This document shows, piece by piece, positions 33,931 to 43,904 of a stretch of DNA of 64,000 nucleotides (the stretch's first letter is position 1; each line of letters begins with the position of its first letter). Location: positions 372,001 through 436,000 of the forward strand of contig NZ_QJST01000002.1 of the NCBI RefSeq assembly GCF_003226255.1. The letters run 5' to 3'. The position numbers were made by a program, and so were the translations under genes. The notes below the pieces were generated by a model. The model was given only the letters and a program-made list of their open reading frames with translations. It was not told the origin of the DNA and did no database searches. The stretch is from Idiomarina fontislapidosi (GTDB lineage: Bacteria; Pseudomonadota; Gammaproteobacteria; Enterobacterales; Alteromonadaceae).

Positions 33931-36431
33931 TCGAGCAATGGCGCGAAGCCCGTCAGTCGCGGAGTCGATTGGCGAGCATTCGGCTGTTCGGCGCCTTAAT
34001 TTTAGATTTAGTCTTTATTAATCGCCCACACACACTGCATCTAAACGATCAGGGCGCAGCCTATTGGTTACCACAACTCGAACAACGTCAAATGCGCCCA
34101 CTTGACCCGGTTCGTTGGCTGATCCAAATAGTATGGCTTGCCTTCATTTATCAACCCCCTCGTTCGTCGGTTACCTCCTCAACATCGACCACTCCCAAAC
34201 GTATCGACTGGCTGCGCTCGATTACAGGCTTCATTAGCCGCATGCTCACGCTAGCAACAACGCCTCTCAGACCTTTTGTGCGTAGTGAACGACGTGCCAA
34301 TCTAAGCTTGTTAGCACTGGGGCTGGCGACCCTGGCCTTTGTCCTGACTCTACCGATGGATGCCGCGCAACAAGGACTACTTTTGTTGATATTCTGGGGG
34401 ATCGCTCTGTGGGTGCGTAAACAAGCGGGGCAGTTTCCAATGATCGTGATGATGCTACTCTCTTTTTTCGTCAGTACGCGCTACATCTACTGGCGCATCA
34501 CCGAAACGATTAACTGGAGTCACCCGCTCGACGGTACACTCGGATTTATTCTATTGAGCGCTGAAATATACGCGTGGATTATCCTGTTGTTCGGCTACAT
34601 GCAAACGGTTTGGCCGCTCAAACGGAAGATCGCGCAACTGCCTTCGGATCTCGATAAATGGCCGAGCGTCGATATATATATACCGACCTACAACGAGCCC
34701 CTTGCTGTGGTAAAACCAACCATCATGGCAGCACAGGCGATAGAATGGCCCGCGGAAAAGCTAAACGTTTATTTGCTTGATGATGGCAAACGCAATGATT
34801 ACAAACAGTTTTGTGAACAGTTAGGCATAGGTTACATCGTTCGTCCTAATAGCGTTCATGCTAAGGCGGGCAACCTGAATCATGCGTTAACCCAAACCAA
34901 CGGCGAATACATCGCAATTTTTGACTGTGACCATGTGCCCACTCGGGGCTTTTTACAAATGACCATGGGTTGGTTTTTTAAAGATGATAAATTGGCGTTG
35001 GTACAAACACCGCATCACTTTTTTTCGCCCGACCCCTTTGAGCGTAACCTATCCATCTTCCGTAACCGGCCGAACGAAGGCGAGCTGTTTTACGGACTCA
35101 TCCAAGATGGCAATGATATGTGGAATGCCTCATTCTTCTGTGGATCATGCGCTGTACTAAAACGCGTGCCACTCGAAGAAGTCGGCGGCATCGCGGTTGA
35201 AACCGTAACAGAAGACGCTCACACCGCCCTAAAACTGCACCGCCAAGGCTATCAAACCGCATACCTCAATATTCCATTGGCCGCAGGTCTGGCAACCGAG
35301 AGTTTAGCCGATCATATCGGGCAGCGGATGCGCTGGGCACGCGGAATGGCGCAGATTTTTAGACTCGATAATCCATTACTAGGAAAGGGTTTAAATTGGG
35401 CTCAGAGGCTCTGCTACAGCAACGCGATGCTCTATTTTTTAAATGGCGGACCACGACTTATCTTTTTAACCGCGCCACTGGCTTTCCTGCTACTCGGAAG
35501 CTATATCGTTTATGCGCCAGCCGTAATGATAGCCGTGTATGCACTCCCCCATATCATTCATGCCAATTTAACTAACTCACGTAAACAAGGTAAGTATCGC
35601 CATTCGTTTTGGGCGGAAATGTACGAAACGGTTCTTGCTTGGTACATTCTTAAGCCGACTACAGTCGCTCTTTTTGCACCGCATAAAGGCAAATTCAATG
35701 TCACATCCAAAGGGCAACGTGTCGATAAGAATTATTTTAACTGGCAGATCTCAACGCCCTACATCGTGTTGGTTTTGGTGTCTCTACTGGGTTTTATTTT
35801 TGGCGTCTACAAGTTCTTCACCATCGAGGACGACCAACAATTGACCGTGATTATTAACATGGTTTGGCTGACCTATAATCTCATCATTCTGGGGGGCGCT
35901 GTAGCCGTCGCTGAAGAAGCGAGACAGCAACGTACAGCTCACCGTGTTGCCGTTGATATCCCAATACATATCGTGACCAACAGTGAACATAGTTTTAGTG
36001 CACGAATGGTCGACTTTTCAGCACAAGGCGTCGGCCTTCTTCTGCCGAGTAATCAACTGCTACACCCCGGGCAGTCGATTCACATCAATATTCGACAAGC
36101 GACGTCTCGACGCGCCTTGCGTGCCGAAGTGATTTCATGCCGCGAACAAGTAGCCGGGGTCGAACTAAAATTTGCCAATGCAGAAGAAGAACAAGCCTTT
36201 GTTATGGCAACGTTCGGCAGACTTGATGCTTGGCTCGGGTGGCGACCACATCAAGAAGAGCAACCGCTCGCGAGTTTGCGTGAAGTGATTGGTTACGGTC
36301 TGACCGGTTATCAACGAATTGCAGCGCAAATAGCGCCGTACTTACTCCCTTTTTTCAAACATTTAAATTGGATCTGGCAAAGACTAGCAACGTTTTTGCC
36401 TATTTACCCAGGAAAGGCGAAAAAATCATGA
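33915..36431 (+). CDS. bcsA: Cellulose synthase catalytic subunit BcsA
   Basis: The 838-residue protein starts at ATG 33915 (MFKRLVEQ), overlapping the bcsQ end; the longer frame from 33843 is within bcsQ. It has about eight membrane helices, the GT2 domain with LLDDGKR, FDCDH (DxD), VTEDAHTALKLH (TED) and QRMRWARGM (QxxRW), then a PilZ domain with RTAHR (RxxxR) and DFSAQGVGL (DxSxxG). All catalytic and c-di-GMP-binding residues are present. It polymerises and secretes beta-1,4-glucan from UDP-glucose under c-di-GMP control. The start of bcsB overlaps the stop. Confidence 0.97.
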   Translation: MFKRLVEQWREARQSRSRLASIRLFGALILDLVFINRPHTLHLNDQGAAYWLPQLEQRQMRPLDPVRWLIQIVWLAFIYQPPRSSVTSSTSTTPKRIDWLRSITGFISRMLTLATTPLRPFVRSERRANLSLLALGLATLAFVLTLPMDAAQQGLLLLIFWGIALWVRKQAGQFPMIVMMLLSFFVSTRYIYWRITETINWSHPLDGTLGFILLSAEIYAWIILLFGYMQTVWPLKRKIAQLPSDLDKWPSVDIYIPTYNEPLAVVKPTIMAAQAIEWPAEKLNVYLLDDGKRNDYKQFCEQLGIGYIVRPNSVHAKAGNLNHALTQTNGEYIAIFDCDHVPTRGFLQMTMGWFFKDDKLALVQTPHHFFSPDPFERNLSIFRNRPNEGELFYGLIQDGNDMWNASFFCGSCAVLKRVPLEEVGGIAVETVTEDAHTALKLHRQGYQTAYLNIPLAAGLATESLADHIGQRMRWARGMAQIFRLDNPLLGKGLNWAQRLCYSNAMLYFLNGGPRLIFLTAPLAFLLLGSYIVYAPAVMIAVYALPHIIHANLTNSRKQGKYRHSFWAEMYETVLAWYILKPTTVALFAPHKGKFNVTSKGQRVDKNYFNWQISTPYIVLVLVSLLGFIFGVYKFFTIEDDQQLTVIINMVWLTYNLIILGGAVAVAEEARQQRTAHRVAVDIPIHIVTNSEHSFSARMVDFSAQGVGLLLPSNQLLHPGQSIHINIRQATSRRALRAEVISCREQVAGVELKFANAEEEQAFVMATFGRLDAWLGWRPHQEEQPLASLREVIGYGLTGYQRIAAQIAPYLLPFFKHLNWIWQRLATFLPIYPGKAKKS

Positions 36432-38662
36432 ATATGCGTCAGTTAGTGTTGTCCACGGTTGCCGGTGTCATCGTAAGCGCGCTTTTATTGACGCCTGTTA
36501 AGGCACAAGAAGCGTTATTAACCGAAGAACCAACCAGTGAATCTACGGGGTTGACCCACCGTTCACAGTATCCTGTCAATTCACTGACCTCGCTGCAACA
36601 ACTGCGCCTAGACGGTTTTAACCCCTTTCTTGAGCTTGGTTTAGGCAGCCGTGCCGATCGCTTAGTTGATAGTGCCACCTTGACCCTCAATTACCGTTTT
36701 TCACCCGCCATTCTGGGAGACGTCAGCCAAGTCAACATACTACTGAACTCCGAAACGGTAAAAACGATCACTTTAGAAAATCGCAACGCAGACTCGGTAC
36801 AAAGCGCAGAAATCGACTTACCGGCGCCTTTATTTACCGATTACAACAGAATTACATTTGAACTCATCGCACAAAGTACCAGTGAACAATGCCGCGCGCC
36901 AAGCGGCAGCACGTGGTTCGAAATTTTATCCGGTAGCCAAATTAACGTGAGTTATCTCCAGCTTCCAGTCACGAGCGAGCTCGCCTATTTCCCAGAACCC
37001 TTTTTCTATCAGTCAGATTTTTCTAATATTGACATCCCCTTTTTTCTGCCCGAACAACAGAGCACAGAGTTACTAACCAGTGCGGGGATCTTAGCCAGTT
37101 ATTTTGCGAGTGAAACACAGTGGCGAGTGCTCGACATCACACCAAAGCGTTATCAACAAAAACGTTCGGCCAGCGAGCGGCTGCTCACGCCTTGGGGTAA
37201 ACAACATGCCGTAGTCTTTATGACTAATGACCAACGTCCAGCGGCGTTTACACAACTGCCCACCATCACACAGCCACGAGTAGAAATGCTCGAGCACCCA
37301 GTTTACTCAGAGCTTAAAGTACTGGCTATTATGGCGCCCGATGACGCCGGTCTAGTTGATGCAGCACAAGCGTTAGCGGCTGCGGCGGGTTCACTGAGCG
37401 GATCCTACGCAACGTTTAATCAGTTTGATGCCAAACCACGCGAACCGTACCTTGCCCCCAACTGGGTCTCTACGCAGCGTGAGGTGAAATTCTCAGAGCT
37501 AGTCAATGATGCCAGCGAGTTACAACGAAAAGGCTTTAAATCAGCACCGATTTCACTTGCTCTTAGATTACCACCTGATTTATTTATTTGGCAAAAATCG
37601 GGGGTCCCTTTAGATTTAGAATATCGCTATACTCCGCCAATAATGACCGATGACAGTCGACTGCTTGTTTCAATAAACAATGAGTTTGTAAAATCATTTA
37701 AGCTTGATAAATCAGGTGCGGCTAGTGGTGATGGTGAGCTTCGTGTCCCCATAATTGATACCCCATTATTGCGGGGTAATAACCTAGAACTGCCCGCTTT
37801 CAAGCTGGGAGTTATTAACCAGATCCAATTCGACTTTGAGTTTAGTCAGGTGGGTTCTGCTTGTAACCTGCAGCCTGCCAACTCATCTGTTGGTGCGATC
37901 GATGGCTCAAGTAGCATCGATCTTGTAGGTTTTGACCATTATGCACAACTTCCGGATTTGCAACTGTTCGCAAAAGCCGGCTACCCATTCTCGCGCTACG
38001 ATGACCTATCAAATACTTTAGTCGTGTTAGATGAACAGCCCAGTCACGAGCTGCTCTCGCTCTTTTTAGCTAATATGGTGAAAATGAGCGCTTCGACAGG
38101 ATTCCCTGTTTTCAATCTCAACGTTACCCACGTAAGTGACATCGAAACCACTGCCAGCCAAGACATCTTAGTTCTTGGGCAAAGTGCTACGCAACAGTTT
38201 CTTAAACGGTTTGGCGACAAAAATCTAACCGCGCAATTACTGGGTCACAAACTTGCGAGACAAGCACAGCTATTTTCCAACCCTAACGCGGTATTGAATA
38301 ATAGCGGTCCGCTGGCAGCGCTCGTTGCATTTCAATCGCCATTGAATTCTTCGGCATCGGTAATTATGCAAACAGCCACCTCCGATGAACACCTTAAAAT
38401 GTTACGAGAGCGCCTGCTTTCTCCCAGCGATAGCAATCAATTTCATGGTTTCTTGAGTCTGGTCTCGGTCGCCGGGATTGCGCACTACGCGGCGACACAA
38501 CAGTATTTTATAGGCGATTTAAGCTTCTGGAACCAAGTCAAATATCATACCGCGCAGCACCCGATTATATTGGTGCTAGTCGTGTTATTCGCTATCTTAG
38601 TGGTTGCACTTGGTTTGTACCGTTGGTTGCGCAGCAACGCTAAACGCAAGCAAGGGGAGTAA
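36428..38662 (+). CDS. bcsB: Cellulose synthase periplasmic subunit BcsB
   Basis: The 744-residue protein starts at ATG 36428 (AGGAAAGGCGAAAAAATC upstream); a frame to 36368 adds residues within bcsA. It has a signal peptide (VKA-QEAL), two carbohydrate-binding/flavodoxin-like repeats and a C-terminal membrane helix (about 705-735, IILVLVVLFAILVVALGLY) with a basic tail. This is the BcsB layout. It is the periplasmic channel partner of BcsA. It ends 3 bases before bcsZ. Confidence 0.95.
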   Translation: MNMRQLVLSTVAGVIVSALLLTPVKAQEALLTEEPTSESTGLTHRSQYPVNSLTSLQQLRLDGFNPFLELGLGSRADRLVDSATLTLNYRFSPAILGDVSQVNILLNSETVKTITLENRNADSVQSAEIDLPAPLFTDYNRITFELIAQSTSEQCRAPSGSTWFEILSGSQINVSYLQLPVTSELAYFPEPFFYQSDFSNIDIPFFLPEQQSTELLTSAGILASYFASETQWRVLDITPKRYQQKRSASERLLTPWGKQHAVVFMTNDQRPAAFTQLPTITQPRVEMLEHPVYSELKVLAIMAPDDAGLVDAAQALAAAAGSLSGSYATFNQFDAKPREPYLAPNWVSTQREVKFSELVNDASELQRKGFKSAPISLALRLPPDLFIWQKSGVPLDLEYRYTPPIMTDDSRLLVSINNEFVKSFKLDKSGAASGDGELRVPIIDTPLLRGNNLELPAFKLGVINQIQFDFEFSQVGSACNLQPANSSVGAIDGSSSIDLVGFDHYAQLPDLQLFAKAGYPFSRYDDLSNTLVVLDEQPSHELLSLFLANMVKMSASTGFPVFNLNVTHVSDIETTASQDILVLGQSATQQFLKRFGDKNLTAQLLGHKLARQAQLFSNPNAVLNNSGPLAALVAFQSPLNSSASVIMQTATSDEHLKMLRERLLSPSDSNQFHGFLSLVSVAGIAHYAATQQYFIGDLSFWNQVKYHTAQHPIILVLVVLFAILVVALGLYRWLRSNAKRKQGE

Positions 38663-38665
38663 GTA

Positions 38666-39826
38666 ATGCGCGTAGGCCGGTTAGTGTCGATAAGCCTGAT
38701 AATTGTTGCAACCCTGACAGGGTGCGACAGACCCGATCGCGCGGCACCCGAACAATGGCAGCCGACAGATCAACAGTTACAATATGGATATCATTGGCAA
38801 CGCTTTAATCAACATCTAGTTGATGATCAGTTTCGTGTAATTGATCGCAGCACGGATGCCCTGATAACCACGTCGGAGGGTCAAGTCTACGGCATGTTGT
38901 TTAGTCTTTTCGCTAACCAGCCCGAGCACTTTTCTAAGCTTTTGACTTGGTTAGAGAACAATCTTGCCGACGGTGATCTCACTAAACAATTGCCTGCCTG
39001 GCAATGGGGGTATAATTCAACCACAGAGAGCTGGACCGTATTAGATAGCAACTCGGCGAGTGATGTGGATATACTGCTTATTTACGCGCTTTATCACGCC
39101 GCCGAGGTGTGGCAAGAACCCGATTACCAGGTCCTAGCGAGCGCTTTATCGCAACAACTGATGCAACAGGTCGTGACCTATCAAAATGGCGAACTACTAT
39201 TGCTTCCTGCACCGATTGGCTTTGCTAAGCAAGATCGCGTCACAATTAATCCCAGTTACGCGCCGTTATTTGTCCTCGACGGTTTGTACCAGCTAAGCGG
39301 TGATGCACGATGGCTTGCACTTGGTCAATCGCAGCAGCGCTTGATGCTTAAGCATAACCCAAGCGGTGTCGTTGCCGATTGGCTGACCTTGTCCTTAAGC
39401 GGTGAGGTGCTTAACGCGCAAGCAGCTCAAGGGAGTTATGATGCCATCCGCAGTTATTATTGGTTCGCACTGGATCCTAGCCAGCGTTTATTAGAACACT
39501 ATCTAACGATGGCGCATGAAAGCCAATCAAGCTCGTACCCACCTGAAACGTTAGACTGGTTTACGGGCACGCCAACGGGAGAAGCCAATATCGGGTTTTC
39601 CGCGGCGCTGATACCCTACTTTAAAAAAACCGCACCGGTTGCCTACAGTCGAGCATTACAGCGGATCAAAGAAACCCCCGCGTCAGATTACCAGGAAAAC
39701 TACTACGATCAGGTACTCATTTTATTCGGCTTAGCCCACCAACAATGTTTTGCGGTCAACGCCGATGGCACTTTGAATCTCTTCTGGGTTTCGGGGCAAG
39801 ATAATAAGGCATGCTATGCGAACTAA
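38666..39826 (+). CDS. bcsZ: Periplasmic endoglucanase BcsZ (GH8), lipoprotein
   Basis: The 386-residue GH8 enzyme has an LTGC lipobox at about Cys20, so it is predicted to be a lipoprotein, unlike E. coli BcsZ, which has a Sec signal only. The catalytic Glu is in TTSEGQVYGML and the base Asp in SASDVDILLIYAL, with YDAIRSYYWFAL further on; these are GH8 signatures. It trims cellulose during export. GGGGAG precedes ATG, and the tail overlaps the bcsC start by 11 bases. Confidence 0.93.
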   Translation: MRVGRLVSISLIIVATLTGCDRPDRAAPEQWQPTDQQLQYGYHWQRFNQHLVDDQFRVIDRSTDALITTSEGQVYGMLFSLFANQPEHFSKLLTWLENNLADGDLTKQLPAWQWGYNSTTESWTVLDSNSASDVDILLIYALYHAAEVWQEPDYQVLASALSQQLMQQVVTYQNGELLLLPAPIGFAKQDRVTINPSYAPLFVLDGLYQLSGDARWLALGQSQQRLMLKHNPSGVVADWLTLSLSGEVLNAQAAQGSYDAIRSYYWFALDPSQRLLEHYLTMAHESQSSSYPPETLDWFTGTPTGEANIGFSAALIPYFKKTAPVAYSRALQRIKETPASDYQENYYDQVLILFGLAHQQCFAVNADGTLNLFWVSGQDNKACYAN

Positions 39827-41642
39827 TGTATTATTTAACCTTCTGCTAATAACCAGTTGTCAGTCGTTCGCAATGCCCTTATCAGCGCAACCGTCCGACG
39901 CTATTGACGTACTCATAAAACGGATAGAGCAAGCCGAAGCAGCAGGTCGAATATATCACAGGGATAGGCTGATCGAGCAGCTACAACGCACTGCTCCCAA
40001 TCATCCTCGCGCCATTGAGTTCGAATTGGTAGAAGCACTAGCGAATAATAACATGACACTGGCAAAAACGCTGTTTGAAGCCCTTCAAACCTCGGTGCCA
40101 AACAGTATCATTACTGCACGCAATAAAGAACGTATGCAAATCAGTCAACCGCCTTACCAATCGCTCATCGCACAAGCTCGATTAGCAATGTTGACGGGAA
40201 AGACCGAGCGCGCACGTGAGCTCTATAAACAAGTATACGATGCGGAACCACTGCTTGAGCCTTATCGAACTGACTGGCTAAAACTAACGTCTCTCTCGCA
40301 ACAAGCGTCTGCTGCCACCGACAGTATCTATCCATCAAATCGCTCACCCGAAGTAACAGCTAAAGAGCCGCCAACAATTCCCAAAGCGCGCCTTACGCGT
40401 ACGGTGACATACAGCCCCATCATTAACGGTGACTCCGCGAGTGCAAAAAGTGCAGTGACGCCTACTTCGACGCCGAGCAACGTAGACACAAGCGCCACAC
40501 CATCGTCGCTGGAAAACCAAGGTCCCTACTTAACTATCGGCTTCTTGCGCAATGATAGAGACTCGGTAGCCGGCAATACCTCCTTCGCTAGCGATACCTT
40601 GTTACTTGAATACCGAAACCCAACGGAATACGGAATTTGGACAGTTAAACTCGATGGTTTCACGACTGAGGCTGGCGAGTTTGATTTAAGCAATACCTTT
40701 CAGAAAGACCGATTTGGCACCGGGTTGCTGTGCCAGACGGACGCTTGTAACCAAGGTCTTTTAGACAACTTAACTGAGGGTGGCGCCTCGTTGGGCGTTG
40801 CCTTTGATAACGATATTTGGCACGTTGATTTGGGCGTAAGTCCTATCGGTTTTGATAAAAAGGAGTTACTCGGCGGTCTCGAGTACAGTGGTGATTTGGG
40901 TGAGTTTGGCTGGGGATTGGGCATCGAGCGGCGCATCGAAACCACCTCGATATTAACTTTCTCCGGTCAGAAAGACCCATTTTCATCACGCCGTTGGGGA
41001 CCGGTCGTGCGACAAGGCATCGGCGGTAGTCTCAACTGGGACCAAGGCGGGCTGATGGGCTGGTGGTCTAATTTTGGAGTGAACCACTACTCGGGTCGGA
41101 ATGTTGATGATAATAAACAATGGTATGCCTATACCGGCGTCTACTTTCGCATCATTGATACTGAAGCTTTTGCGTTTACCTCAGGGCTCACCGCATTAAG
41201 CTGGGGGTTCGATAAAAACCGGGGCGAAACGACCTTTGGTCATGGTGGCTATTACAGTCCTGCGCACTATGCTTCGTTGAGTCTACCCTTAGAATTTTTT
41301 GGTCGCATCGATCGCTTTTCGTATATTCTGAGAGCATCATTTGGCGAATCGACAAGTCGTTTGGATGATGCAGCGTTCTATCCAACCTCCGCTGAATTAC
41401 AGCAGCTGGCAGGCAACCCAATACATATAGGTAACCCCGATGGGGGTGGATTTGGGCGTAGCTTTCGCGCGGCATTTGAGTATCGTATCAGCCCCCACTG
41501 GAGCATCGGTTTAAACACCCAGATTGAACGTTCTGAGTTCTATACCCCCAATAACTATCAACTGTATTTTCGCTATCACTTCGACGGGGATGGCAATGCA
41601 TTCCGCCCACCGAATCCGCCCTCGCGTTATGTCGACTTTTAG
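39816..41642 (+). CDS. bcsC: Cellulose secretion outer-membrane protein BcsC, short form
   Basis: The 608-residue protein has a signal peptide (SFAMPLSA), only about three TPR-like helices (about 28-170), a Ser/Thr/Pro-rich linker (about 175-235), and a C-terminal BcsC beta-barrel (about 240-608, GPYLTIGFLRND...) ending in aromatic Phe (RYVDF). E. coli BcsC is about twice as long with about 19 TPRs. The frame is intact and overlaps bcsZ, so it is not a fragment of a longer gene. It is convergent with feoB. Confidence 0.9.
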   Translation: MRTNVLFNLLLITSCQSFAMPLSAQPSDAIDVLIKRIEQAEAAGRIYHRDRLIEQLQRTAPNHPRAIEFELVEALANNNMTLAKTLFEALQTSVPNSIITARNKERMQISQPPYQSLIAQARLAMLTGKTERARELYKQVYDAEPLLEPYRTDWLKLTSLSQQASAATDSIYPSNRSPEVTAKEPPTIPKARLTRTVTYSPIINGDSASAKSAVTPTSTPSNVDTSATPSSLENQGPYLTIGFLRNDRDSVAGNTSFASDTLLLEYRNPTEYGIWTVKLDGFTTEAGEFDLSNTFQKDRFGTGLLCQTDACNQGLLDNLTEGGASLGVAFDNDIWHVDLGVSPIGFDKKELLGGLEYSGDLGEFGWGLGIERRIETTSILTFSGQKDPFSSRRWGPVVRQGIGGSLNWDQGGLMGWWSNFGVNHYSGRNVDDNKQWYAYTGVYFRIIDTEAFAFTSGLTALSWGFDKNRGETTFGHGGYYSPAHYASLSLPLEFFGRIDRFSYILRASFGESTSRLDDAAFYPTSAELQQLAGNPIHIGNPDGGGFGRSFRAAFEYRISPHWSIGLNTQIERSEFYTPNNYQLYFRYHFDGDGNAFRPPNPPSRYVDF

Positions 41643-41648
41643 TCACAG

Positions 41649-43466
41649 TTAAATGATGTGGGCTGCAAGCGCAGCGATACAATAAGCCAGTACCCCGTAG
41701 CCCACATACAACCCCCACGCGATACGACTTTTGCCGGTTTCCGCTCGCAGCATGGCAACGGTGGCAACACATTGTAAAGCAACCACGTAAAACAGGAGCA
41801 AACCGATACCTGCCCCCAAGCTAAGACCATCTGCCTGAATTTGCGCAGCAAGACCAGCAATGTTCTCCTCGGCACCCGACATTCCAAACATGGTGCCTAA
41901 GGCGCCGACAAACACCTCGCGCGCCAAAAAAGACATCATAATCGCAACACCATAACGCCAATCGAGCCCCAAGGGTTCAAATATCGGCTCAATAAAGTGA
42001 CCGATCTTGCCCAGAAGCGAGTGCTCTAAGCCGGCACCTTGTGGGAAGTAACCTAACGTCCACAAACATAATGACACGATGAAGATCACTGGCGCAGCGC
42101 GTTTAATAAACTGAACACCGCTGTTCAACACCCGTTGCAACAACGGTTTCCAATGCGGCAAACGGTATGATGGAAGTTCAAGTATGAACGGCATATCGTT
42201 AAGCTCGTGGCGCTTTCGCGTAAACAGATTCATTAACGTACTCACCACCAGTGCCATCACAATACCAAAGAAATAAAGCCCAAAAAACGCCGCCCCTTGC
42301 AGATCGAATACGCCCAAAAACGTCGCATCGCTGGGAATCAATACCGCAACCAATAACGCGTAAACAGGTAATCGTGCTGAGCAAGACATCAATGGAATGG
42401 TCAACATGGTGATCAAGCGTTTGCGCGGTGACTCGATAGTGCGGGCTGCCATAATTGCGGGTATAGCACAGGCGTGACCGGATAAATAAGGAATAAAACT
42501 GCGCCCCGACAAGCCGAATAAGCTCAATGGCTTATGACAAATCAGAGCGGCTCTTGCCAAGTAACCACTGTCTTCTAAAATACCAATAATCAACGTGAGT
42601 ACCATGATCTGAGGCACGAACACCAAAAATGCGCCGACCCCACCAAAAATCGCATCATTAAGAAAATCCGCTGCCATACCGGCGCCTAGCCAACCAGTAA
42701 CGGTACTGGCGATCCATCCTATCGCAGCTTCGGTGCCATCCATCAGTGGCTGTGCCCAAGTAAATATGCTCTGAAATAGAAAAAACATGATCCCCAAAAA
42801 GGCGACACCGCCGAGCACATTGTTGAGCAAAAAGCGGTCAATACGATTCTGATTTTTTAGCACCACATCGGAGCGAATTCCGTACGCAGCATTCAGTTGT
42901 CGCGCACGCTCAATAAATTTTGTTTGTTCACCCAGTTGGATAGTTAATGCATCGGGAACCGTCGTTTGCGCCACTAACTCAGGCAATGCGTTTTTAAACT
43001 CGGATACGCCCTGTAAGGTTTTAGCCGAGAGCGCGTACACAGGCGCGCCAAGTTCCGCCTGCAGTGCATCGGCATCAATTTGCAAACCGTAGCGCTCAAC
43101 CTCGTCGATCATATTGAGCACAAACACCACGGCTTTATTATTTCTCCGCGCCAGCGCCTGAACCTGGAGTGCGAATACTAAACTACGCTCCAACCGTGCC
43201 GCATCAAGTACGCAGACAACAAGTTTAGTTTCATGATCATCAACCGCTAAGTTGAGCTTTTCGACAGCAATTTCTTCATCTTTGGAAAGACTATGGAGCG
43301 AGTACGTCCCCGGGAAATCAACAACTTCAAACTGGTTAAATTGGCCCGTTTTAAGTTCAACGGTGACGCCAGGAAAATTAGCGACTTTTTGTCGTAACCC
43401 AGTTAATTGATTGAACAACAAGCTCTTACCACAGTTGGGTTTCCCCACTAAGACAATGCGTTCCAT
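41649..43466 (-). CDS. feoB: Ferrous iron transporter FeoB
   Basis: The 605-residue protein starts at ATG 43466 (a TTG 2 codons earlier is less likely). The N-terminal G domain has GKPNCGKS (G1), FPGVTVE (G2), DFPGTYSL (G3) and NMID (G4). About eight or more membrane helices follow, with the two Gate repeats. It is shorter than E. coli FeoB (773). It imports Fe2+ powered by GTP. It lies 29 bases after feoA in one operon. The tail is convergent with bcsC. Confidence 0.95.
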   Translation of the reverse strand: MERIVLVGKPNCGKSLLFNQLTGLRQKVANFPGVTVELKTGQFNQFEVVDFPGTYSLHSLSKDEEIAVEKLNLAVDDHETKLVVCVLDAARLERSLVFALQVQALARRNNKAVVFVLNMIDEVERYGLQIDADALQAELGAPVYALSAKTLQGVSEFKNALPELVAQTTVPDALTIQLGEQTKFIERARQLNAAYGIRSDVVLKNQNRIDRFLLNNVLGGVAFLGIMFFLFQSIFTWAQPLMDGTEAAIGWIASTVTGWLGAGMAADFLNDAIFGGVGAFLVFVPQIMVLTLIIGILEDSGYLARAALICHKPLSLFGLSGRSFIPYLSGHACAIPAIMAARTIESPRKRLITMLTIPLMSCSARLPVYALLVAVLIPSDATFLGVFDLQGAAFFGLYFFGIVMALVVSTLMNLFTRKRHELNDMPFILELPSYRLPHWKPLLQRVLNSGVQFIKRAAPVIFIVSLCLWTLGYFPQGAGLEHSLLGKIGHFIEPIFEPLGLDWRYGVAIMMSFLAREVFVGALGTMFGMSGAEENIAGLAAQIQADGLSLGAGIGLLLFYVVALQCVATVAMLRAETGKSRIAWGLYVGYGVLAYCIAALAAHII

Positions 43467-43495
43467 ATACAACCCAAATTGTTAAAAGAAAAGGC

Positions 43496-43732
43496 TTAAG
43501 ACGCGAGGGCGAGGTTAATTTTATCGGCAACCGACTGTTCTAATGAGTACACGCAGTCGCCTATCTGCACGACAAGCGGACCTTTAAAGGGTGAACGGCG
43601 AATACAAAGGACGCACTGCCCCTCACTAAATCCCATTTCTTCTAAACGGCTAATAACCGAAGTCGTCAGTTGTGTATCGATGGTATCCACCACTGCGGAC
43701 TGATTCGCTGCTAAATCCCAAAGTGTTTTCAT
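43496..43732 (-). CDS. feoA: Ferrous iron transport protein FeoA
   Basis: The 78-residue SH3-like protein starts at ATG 43732 with GGAGG 4 bases upstream; the longer frame to 43825 would run through the Fur box. It shows the FeoA pattern SRLEEMGFSEGQCV and KGPLVVQIGDCVYSL. FeoA interacts with FeoB. A 19-bp Fur box lies 12 bases before the start, so the operon should be repressed by Fe2+-Fur. Confidence 0.93.
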   Translation of the reverse strand: MKTLWDLAANQSAVVDTIDTQLTTSVISRLEEMGFSEGQCVLCIRRSPFKGPLVVQIGDCVYSLEQSVADKINLALAS

Positions 43733-43743
43733 GCGTCCTCCCG

Positions 43744-43762
43744 AATGAGAACTATTATCATA
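43744..43762 (-). promoter_or_regulatory. Fur box of feoAB
   Basis: AATGAGAACTATTATCATA matches the symmetric Fur consensus AATGATAATNATTATCATT at 15 of 18 defined positions. It is immediately upstream of the feoA ribosome site. Confidence 0.75.
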
Positions 43763-43904
43763 AATATTAAGATTATCTTCAATAGATTGCTTGATCCAAA
43801 GCAAGTTCCTGCCTAATGTGGGCAAACTCAGTCTACGTAGGGCTTATAAGCTCAGTCGTAAAGCCAAACGTACAACTTAGCACGCTAACTAATTGGAGTG
43901 TCAC

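Noticed and set aside
39816-41642. bcsC as a truncated pseudogene
   Set aside because: The frame has its own signal peptide, overlaps bcsZ and ends in a full barrel with terminal aromatic residue, so it looks like a functional short form.
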